Source: JAWKUK01 sp041398605
GTDB taxonomy: Bacteria > Planctomycetota > UBA1135 > GCA-002686595
Direction: 5' to 3'
NCBI GenBank assembly: GCA_041398605.1
Contig: JAWKUK010000013.1
Span: forward strand, 165,855 to 229,854
DNA length: 64,000 bases
Below are positions 58,776 through 64,000 of the stretch, one piece after another. Both the position numbers and the translations under genes were made by a program. Numbering within the stretch: the first letter of the stretch is position 1; each line of letters begins with the position of its first letter. The notes beneath the pieces are model-generated. The model was given only the letters and a program-made list of their open reading frames with translations, searched no databases and was not told where the DNA came from.

Positions 58776-60608
58776 CTACTGCGCCGCGATCGCGGTCAGG
58801 TGGCCACGTGAGCGGAAGTAGAGGACGCCTTCCGAGATCGCCGGGGTCGCCATGTGCTCCTCGCCGAGCGTGCTGCGCGCGAGGACTTCGAAGGTCGGGC
58901 CGGCCTTCACGGTCACGACCGTACCCTCCTCGCTCGTGAAGTAGACCTTGCCGTCGCCTGCGACGGGCGAGCTCGTATAACCCGAGCGGCCTTCGTCCAG
59001 GCGCTCGGAGTAGTGCTGCTCGCCGCTCTCTGCGTCGTAACACGTCACGACGCCGTTGTCGCGGCAGAAGTACGCGAGGTCGCCGAGCACGAGCGGCGTC
59101 TGCATGTAGTTGCCGCGCGACGGCGTCCCCCACTTCAGGTACTGGCGCTCGGCCTCTGCGAACGAGATGGGACCGGTCGCGTTGGTGTCGATGGCGAGGA
59201 TCGGCGCCGCGCGCCCGTGCGCGTTCGTAATGTACGCGAGGCCGTGCGCGACGATCGGCGTCGGCACGGGGATGTCGCCGCCCGGCGTCACGCGCCACAG
59301 CTCGGCGCCGTCCGCGAGCGCGTACCCGCCCATGTGCTTCCAGCCGTTGCAGATGATCTGCGCGCGGCCGCCGCCCTCATAGACCGTCGGGGTCGACCAA
59401 CCCGGCGCTTCCGCGCGCGCGACGCGCCAGATGTCCTCACCCGTCGCGCCGTTCAGGACCGCGAGGAAGCTGTCATCCTGCACGTCGCACTGCACGACCA
59501 CGCGGCCGTCGTGCAAGACCGGCGAGCTCGCGAAGCCCCATTGCGCCGTCTTGTCCATGAAGAACCCCGAGTCGAGCAGGCCGAAGTCACGCTTCCACAA
59601 GAGGTTCCCGGCGTGGTCGAGGCAATAGAGGCCCTCGGTGCCGAAGAACGCGACGACGCGGTCCGCGTCCGCTGCCGGCGTCGACGCCGCGTGGCTGCCC
59701 TTCGGGTGGCGCTTCACCGCGGGCACGCCCTGCCACAGCGTGCGGTGCCAGCGCGCCTCGCCGCTGCGCTTGTCGTAGCAATGGAGCTCGAAACGGAATT
59801 CACTCGTGTCCTCGACAGGCTCGATGTCGCCGTACAGCCCGACGCGCAGCTCTTGCTGACCGTCGATGCGCACCGCAGTCGTGACGTAGAGCGCATCGCC
59901 GTACACGACCGGCGACGAGTGCGCGAGGCCAGGGACCTCGACACGCCACTTCACGTTCTCGCCCGTCCCCAGGTCGAACGACACGGGCAGCGCCGCGCCC
60001 TCCGAGACGCCCGAAGCGCGGGTGCCGCGATACTGAGGCCAATGGGGCGAGCGCGAGGGCACGTCCTCTGCCGCCGCCTGCTCGTCGCCGCCGCCCGGCG
60101 CCGCGACGTCTGCGGGCACGATCTTCCCGAAGATCTGCCCGCCGTGGCCCGCGCCACTCCACACGCCGACGTACTGCCCGTCGTAGAACAACACGCGCGC
60201 GTCGTACGTGCCCATCAACGGCACGGAGAGCTTCGTCACCGAGATCACGGGCGTGTCGCCAGCCCACTCCACTGGCAGCGAGATGGCCAGCGGCACGGGG
60301 CGCTTGCCGAAGTGGATGACCGCCTCGAACTTCCAGCGGCCGTCGGCCTGCTTGGAGACCTTCGTCAGCGAGTAGCTGTCCGCCTTCAGCCCCTCCTCAC
60401 CCGACATCGTCGTGAAGCCCTCGAGCCGCACGTTGGTCAGGAGCTGCGCGAACTCGGCCTCGCGCGCCGCTTGGGCGGCCGCGCCAGCGTCGGCGGCCTG
60501 CGCGGCTGCAGGAGCAGGCTCGGTGCCGGACGGGGGGAGCTGGGCGATCCCCGCGCGAGCGGTGAACCACGAGGCTGCCAGGAACGAACAGAGGGTGGCG
60601 ATACGCAT
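58776..60608 (-). CDS. Secreted PQQ-like beta-propeller protein with an N-terminal extra domain
   Basis: The 610-residue protein has a signal peptide (about 1-22), an N-terminal region of about 150 residues that differs from the other two PQQ-like proteins ('AEFAQLLTNVRLEGFTTMSG'), and a propeller with repeats 'QYRGTRASGVSEG', 'SSPVVYGDALYVTTAV', 'CYDKRSGEARWHR', 'VLNGATGEDIWRVA' and 'CYDAESGEQHYSE'. The ATG at 60608 follows low-complexity upstream sequence. It is probably exported. No enzyme active site was recognised. Confidence 0.85.
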   Translation of the reverse strand: MRIATLCSFLAASWFTARAGIAQLPPSGTEPAPAAAQAADAGAAAQAAREAEFAQLLTNVRLEGFTTMSGEEGLKADSYSLTKVSKQADGRWKFEAVIHFGKRPVPLAISLPVEWAGDTPVISVTKLSVPLMGTYDARVLFYDGQYVGVWSGAGHGGQIFGKIVPADVAAPGGGDEQAAAEDVPSRSPHWPQYRGTRASGVSEGAALPVSFDLGTGENVKWRVEVPGLAHSSPVVYGDALYVTTAVRIDGQQELRVGLYGDIEPVEDTSEFRFELHCYDKRSGEARWHRTLWQGVPAVKRHPKGSHAASTPAADADRVVAFFGTEGLYCLDHAGNLLWKRDFGLLDSGFFMDKTAQWGFASSPVLHDGRVVVQCDVQDDSFLAVLNGATGEDIWRVARAEAPGWSTPTVYEGGGRAQIICNGWKHMGGYALADGAELWRVTPGGDIPVPTPIVAHGLAYITNAHGRAAPILAIDTNATGPISFAEAERQYLKWGTPSRGNYMQTPLVLGDLAYFCRDNGVVTCYDAESGEQHYSERLDEGRSGYTSSPVAGDGKVYFTSEEGTVVTVKAGPTFEVLARSTLGEEHMATPAISEGVLYFRSRGHLTAIAAQ

Positions 60609-60694
60609 AGCGAGGTGCACGAACGGGCCCGAGGGTGCTCTGCGGGGCGGCGCACCGATTGTAGGCGCGCACCCCGCAGCGTGGCTTTCGCGAC

Positions 60695-63600
60695 CTACTC
60701 TGTACGCAACGCTTGCGCGGGCGCGCGGCCCGAAACCAGCGCGACAGCGATCAGGATCCACAGCGCGCCGCTGACCGCGACCGCGGCCAGCAACAGCGCG
60801 ACGTGCGCCAAGGAGCCCTGACCCGACGCAAACGCCGGCACCATCGCGAGGGCCGCGCCGATAGCGCCCGCCACGAGCCCGGCGGCGAGGAGCGCGCCGT
60901 ACTCGGTGAAGATCACTGCGACCACCGCGCGGCGCCGGAAGCCGATGGCGGAGAGCAGCGCGAGCTCGCCGCGGCGCTCCGCCGTGTTCCGCAGCACGAG
61001 CAGCCCGAGCCCGACGCTGCCAACGAGCAGCCCCAACGCGCCCAGCGCCTGGAAGATCGAGAGGTAGGTGTTCTGCACGGCGTGGAACGCGTCGAGCCGC
61101 TCGCCAGTGCGCTCGAGCGCGAGCCCGATGTCCGCGAGGCCGCGGGTGAGCTCCGCGCGCGCCGCGTCCTCACGCGCTGCGAGCGCTGCTGGCACGCTCC
61201 CGTCGCCCGGCGAGCGCGCCCGCGTCCCCTCGTCCGCGAAGTCCACGAGGACGCGGCGGTAGCCGCTCTGGCCCGGGAAGCGCGCCTCGAACGCCGCCTC
61301 GGCGATCAAGAGGTCGCCCTGAAGGATCGTGTCCGACAGCGCCGCGACGATGCGCACCTGGAACGGCGCGCCGCGCTCGTCGACGTAGTCGAGCGTGTCG
61401 CCGACCCCGACCTTCAGTTGCCAGGTCAGGCTCGTCGCGTCGCCGATCGCGGGGACGGCGCCGTCGCGCTGCGGCACGGACAGGAGCAGCCAAGGATCAT
61501 CCGTGGCGTGCGCCTTGCCCGTGAACGAGAACGCGTGCCTGGACGCGAGGGCCTCGGGGTCGACGCCCAAGAGGCGCGGCGCGCCGGGACGCGCGAGGTT
61601 CAAGCAGCTCGCATCGTCGCCGTCGCGCACGCGCATGCGCACGAAGCTCGCGCCGGCGAGCGCCGCGGCGTCGAGGCCGAAGAACGCGCGCCCTTCCTCC
61701 GTGGCCAGGTCGTGCAGCAGCGGCAGGCTCGTGCGCCCATAGAACGCAAAGCCGCCCGTGCCGCTCGAGCGGTCGTGCACGTCGCGCGTCGCGCCGAGGC
61801 GGTTGGCGCCGACGGCGAGCACGAGGAAGACGCCGAGCGCCATGGATGTGATCGTGCCGAAGCTCTGTCCTCGGCGCCGCGTCGCGTTGGTCACGCCGAG
61901 CTGGGCGCGCGAGGCGAGCGGCGTCGCGTCGGCGCGGGCGGCGCCCAACCCAACTCGCACCAGGCACAACACCGCCGCCATCAGCGCCGCGCCGCCGCCG
62001 AAGTAAGCCCCCGCCGCGCGCGCGCCGCCGAGCGGGTCCACCCCGAGCGCGATCGCGCCCGCTGTGGCGACGAGGACGAGGGCAGCGCCCCAGAGCCACG
62101 CTGCCGACCTCCGCGCAGAGCCTCCTCCCGCGGCAGGCTTTGGCGCGGGGCGCGAGTCCTCGAAGATGCCGCGCTCGCTCTCGAGCAAGCGCAGCGCGGG
62201 GCGGCGCGAGAGCCCGCGGAACGCGGCCGCAGCCGCGCCGAAGGCCGTCAGCAGGGCCAGACCGCCGCCGAGCGCGACGGACACCGCGGTGGCATGGAAC
62301 TGGATCGGCGTGCGCGCCACGGCGTCCGCCCACAGCGTGTCGAGGCCGCGCAACACCGCGCGCGTATACACAAGCCCGAGCGGCGCCCCGAGCGCCGCGC
62401 CGACAGCCGCGACGCACGCCGTCTCAGCCATGACGATGCGCCGTACGCTGCCGACGCGGAAGCCGACCGCGCCCAAGAGCCCGAGCTCACGCGCGCGGGC
62501 CTCGACGCCAAAGAGGAAGAGCTGCGTCGAGAGCAACAGCGCGGCGACCAGCAGGAAGAAGCTGAGCCCGATGAAGAGGCCGCCAAAATCCGTCGGAGAC
62601 TCGCTCGCGCGCTGCGCGGCGCCTCGCACGTCGCGCAACAGAAGGCCGACGCTGGACGCGTCGAGCGCCCCACGGAGCGCGGCGAGCACCGCGCCCTCGT
62701 CCTCTGCGAGGAAGCGCGCGCCGGTGAGCTCGCCGAAGCGGCTCGACCAAAGCGCGCGACCCGCCGCGAGGGTCACGAACGCCTTGGGCGTGCCGCGATA
62801 GTCGTCCCAGTACGCCTCGTCGACGTCGCGGATGCGGTCGAGGTCGACGGGGGTGCCCGGCTCCCACTCGCGGCAATGGTCCGCGTCCGCGAGGCCCGGG
62901 AAGTCGGGCATGAGCTCGCGCCCGAGCGCAGAGCCCTCGAGCGGCGCGCCGAGCACGTCGGGCGTGACGCCGGCGAGCCGCAGCGCCTTGCGCGCCACGA
63001 CCAGCTTGCGCGACGCATCGACGACGTAGTAGTCGAGGGTCACGGTGGCGGCTGCGGCGCCGACGCCGGCGGCCCCATCCCGTTCGAGGCCCAGGTCCGC
63101 CATCGCCCACGCGTTCAAACGCACCTCGTCGTCCGCGAGGCCGTCGACCAGCGCGAGGAGCGGGTCAACAGGCCGCGGCCCGCGACCGAGCGCGCCGAGG
63201 GCAGCGACCATCGAATACGGGATCGTCCGGCCGCCGACCTCGAGCCCGTTCACGAAGTAGGTGAACACGCCTGTCAGCGGCGCGACGTCCGACGCGTCGA
63301 GCGCGGCGCTGACCGGCTGGTCGAAGAAGATGCGCCGCGTCACGAGCTCGCGGCGGCCGTCCGCGAGGTCCTCGACGTGCAAGGACGCATCGTCCAAGGT
63401 CCAAGCTCGTTCGAGCGCGGCCTGCAGCGTCGCCGTCGCGTCCGCCACTGCGTGGTCCGTGCGCGCGCCGCGGAGCGCGCTCGGCGTCGGGAGCAAGGCC
63501 AAGTTCGCGCGGCCGTCGACCTGCATCTCGCGCTGGAGCCACGCGAGGTCCACGAAGACATTCGCGGTCGCGCCGGGCGCCGCGTCCAGCGCGAACTCGC

Positions 63601-64000
63601 CGAACGCGTCGCCGTCGAGGACGCGCTTGACCTCGACGCGCAGCGCCGCGCTGTTGTCGTCGGGCGCGAGCGCCAGGTCGCGCGGAATGGCGCTCGGGCG
63701 CTCGACCCGCACGATGAACGTATCGCCGACGCCGACCCCGAGGCCGCGGGCCACCGCCTGGGAGATGAACGCCTCGCGCGCCGCCGGCGGGGCGCTGGGC
63801 GCGTCGGCGCCATGCCCCGGCGCGAACCCGAAGAAGCGCGCGTCGACGCCCTGGACGCGCACATCGTGGACGCGCTGGTCGCCGCGCGGCGTCGCTGCGA
63901 CCCCGAGCAGCTGCAGCACCGGGGCAGCGGCGGGCCCGCCGACCTCGTCGGCGAGCGCCGCACGGAAGAAGCGATCGCCGCCGGCGAGCACCGCTTGGAT
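60695..64000 (-). CDS. Large FtsX/MacB-type ABC transporter permease (5' end beyond the window)
   Basis: At least 1101 residues are present, with the start beyond position 64000. Long extracytoplasmic regions alternate with FtsX-type membrane cores: 'IGLSFFLLVAALLLSTQLFL' and 'ELGLLGAVGFRVGSVRRI' mid-protein, and 'LGALGLLVGSVGLGLLVLRN' with 'ELALLSAIGFRRRAVVAVIF' at the C-terminal end. This is the duplicated-FtsX layout (lipoprotein-export or mechanosensitive MacB-like permeases). A partner ATPase would be expected upstream, outside the window. Confidence 0.88.
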   Translation of the reverse strand: MQAVLAGGDRFFRAALADEVGGPAAAPVLQLLGVAATPRGDQRVHDVRVQGVDARFFGFAPGHGADAPSAPPAAREAFISQAVARGLGVGVGDTFIVRVERPSAIPRDLALAPDDNSAALRVEVKRVLDGDAFGEFALDAAPGATANVFVDLAWLQREMQVDGRANLALLPTPSALRGARTDHAVADATATLQAALERAWTLDDASLHVEDLADGRRELVTRRIFFDQPVSAALDASDVAPLTGVFTYFVNGLEVGGRTIPYSMVAALGALGRGPRPVDPLLALVDGLADDEVRLNAWAMADLGLERDGAAGVGAAAATVTLDYYVVDASRKLVVARKALRLAGVTPDVLGAPLEGSALGRELMPDFPGLADADHCREWEPGTPVDLDRIRDVDEAYWDDYRGTPKAFVTLAAGRALWSSRFGELTGARFLAEDEGAVLAALRGALDASSVGLLLRDVRGAAQRASESPTDFGGLFIGLSFFLLVAALLLSTQLFLFGVEARARELGLLGAVGFRVGSVRRIVMAETACVAAVGAALGAPLGLVYTRAVLRGLDTLWADAVARTPIQFHATAVSVALGGGLALLTAFGAAAAAFRGLSRRPALRLLESERGIFEDSRPAPKPAAGGGSARRSAAWLWGAALVLVATAGAIALGVDPLGGARAAGAYFGGGAALMAAVLCLVRVGLGAARADATPLASRAQLGVTNATRRRGQSFGTITSMALGVFLVLAVGANRLGATRDVHDRSSGTGGFAFYGRTSLPLLHDLATEEGRAFFGLDAAALAGASFVRMRVRDGDDASCLNLARPGAPRLLGVDPEALASRHAFSFTGKAHATDDPWLLLSVPQRDGAVPAIGDATSLTWQLKVGVGDTLDYVDERGAPFQVRIVAALSDTILQGDLLIAEAAFEARFPGQSGYRRVLVDFADEGTRARSPGDGSVPAALAAREDAARAELTRGLADIGLALERTGERLDAFHAVQNTYLSIFQALGALGLLVGSVGLGLLVLRNTAERRGELALLSAIGFRRRAVVAVIFTEYGALLAAGLVAGAIGAALAMVPAFASGQGSLAHVALLLAAVAVSGALWILIAVALVSGRAPAQALRTE

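Overview
The window is GC-rich (roughly 70% by eye), carries one tRNA gene and no rRNA, and is packed with ordinary chromosomal genes. The gene content suggests a planctomycete, probably a marine lineage: two formylglycine-type sulfatases, three PQQ-like beta-propeller proteins, a SUMF1-domain lipoprotein-like protein, B12-type radical SAM enzymes, a serpin, a FUN14 protein, and several secreted proteins that share one C-terminal module. Most starts lack a clear Shine-Dalgarno sequence. This placement is inference; no taxonomic marker was tested. I saw no phage, insertion sequence, integrase or CRISPR array.

Layout. 0.1-3.4 kb: tandem paralogous B12-binding radical SAM genes closed by a strong hairpin. 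3.6-6.6 kb: a membrane spermidine-synthase-like protein converging on a FUN14 protein. 6.8-9.2 kb: an OmpR/histidine-kinase pair, a 24-codon ORF with a strong ribosome binding site, and tRNA-Gly(GCC). 9.3-14.9 kb: HMP kinase, DHH phosphoesterase, a TIM-barrel isomerase, adenylosuccinate lyase (all minus) and RNase HI with a zinc-finger-like N-terminus. 14.9-22.5 kb: a nine-gene Mrp-type cation/proton antiporter operon (E-F-G-B-C-D-D-small protein-D). 22.8-29.8 kb: sulfatase, LysR regulator divergent from a YeiH-type transporter, aldo/keto reductase, acetyltransferase, second sulfatase. 30-46.8 kb: FG-GAP protein (frameshifted tail), alpha-glucan phosphorylase, 4-alpha-glucanotransferase, secreted GH13 amylase, two module proteins (one a metallopeptidase), and a sugar ABC transporter whose binding protein is fused to a permease. 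46.8-54.5 kb: serpin, two divergent PQQ-like propellers, an SGNH hydrolase, the SUMF1 protein, enoyl-CoA hydratase. 54.9-64 kb: two RRM RNA-binding proteins, an unknown HTH-like protein, another module protein, a third PQQ-like propeller and a large FtsX-type permease cut by the window end.

How the genes fit together. The amylase, glucanotransferase, phosphorylase and MalFGK-like transporter together look like an alpha-glucan uptake and breakdown locus: extracytoplasmic cleavage, import, then disproportionation and phosphorolysis. The Mrp operon would handle Na+/H+ homeostasis. The two sulfatases and the sulfite/sulfate-exporter-like YeiH with its LysR partner suggest sulfur handling after sulfated-polymer breakdown. 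The most novel signal is a C-terminal module of about 135 residues with two conserved cysteines and an aromatic 'TWNFQ-W-RD' core. It ends four otherwise unrelated secreted proteins here, one copy being disconnected by two frameshifts.
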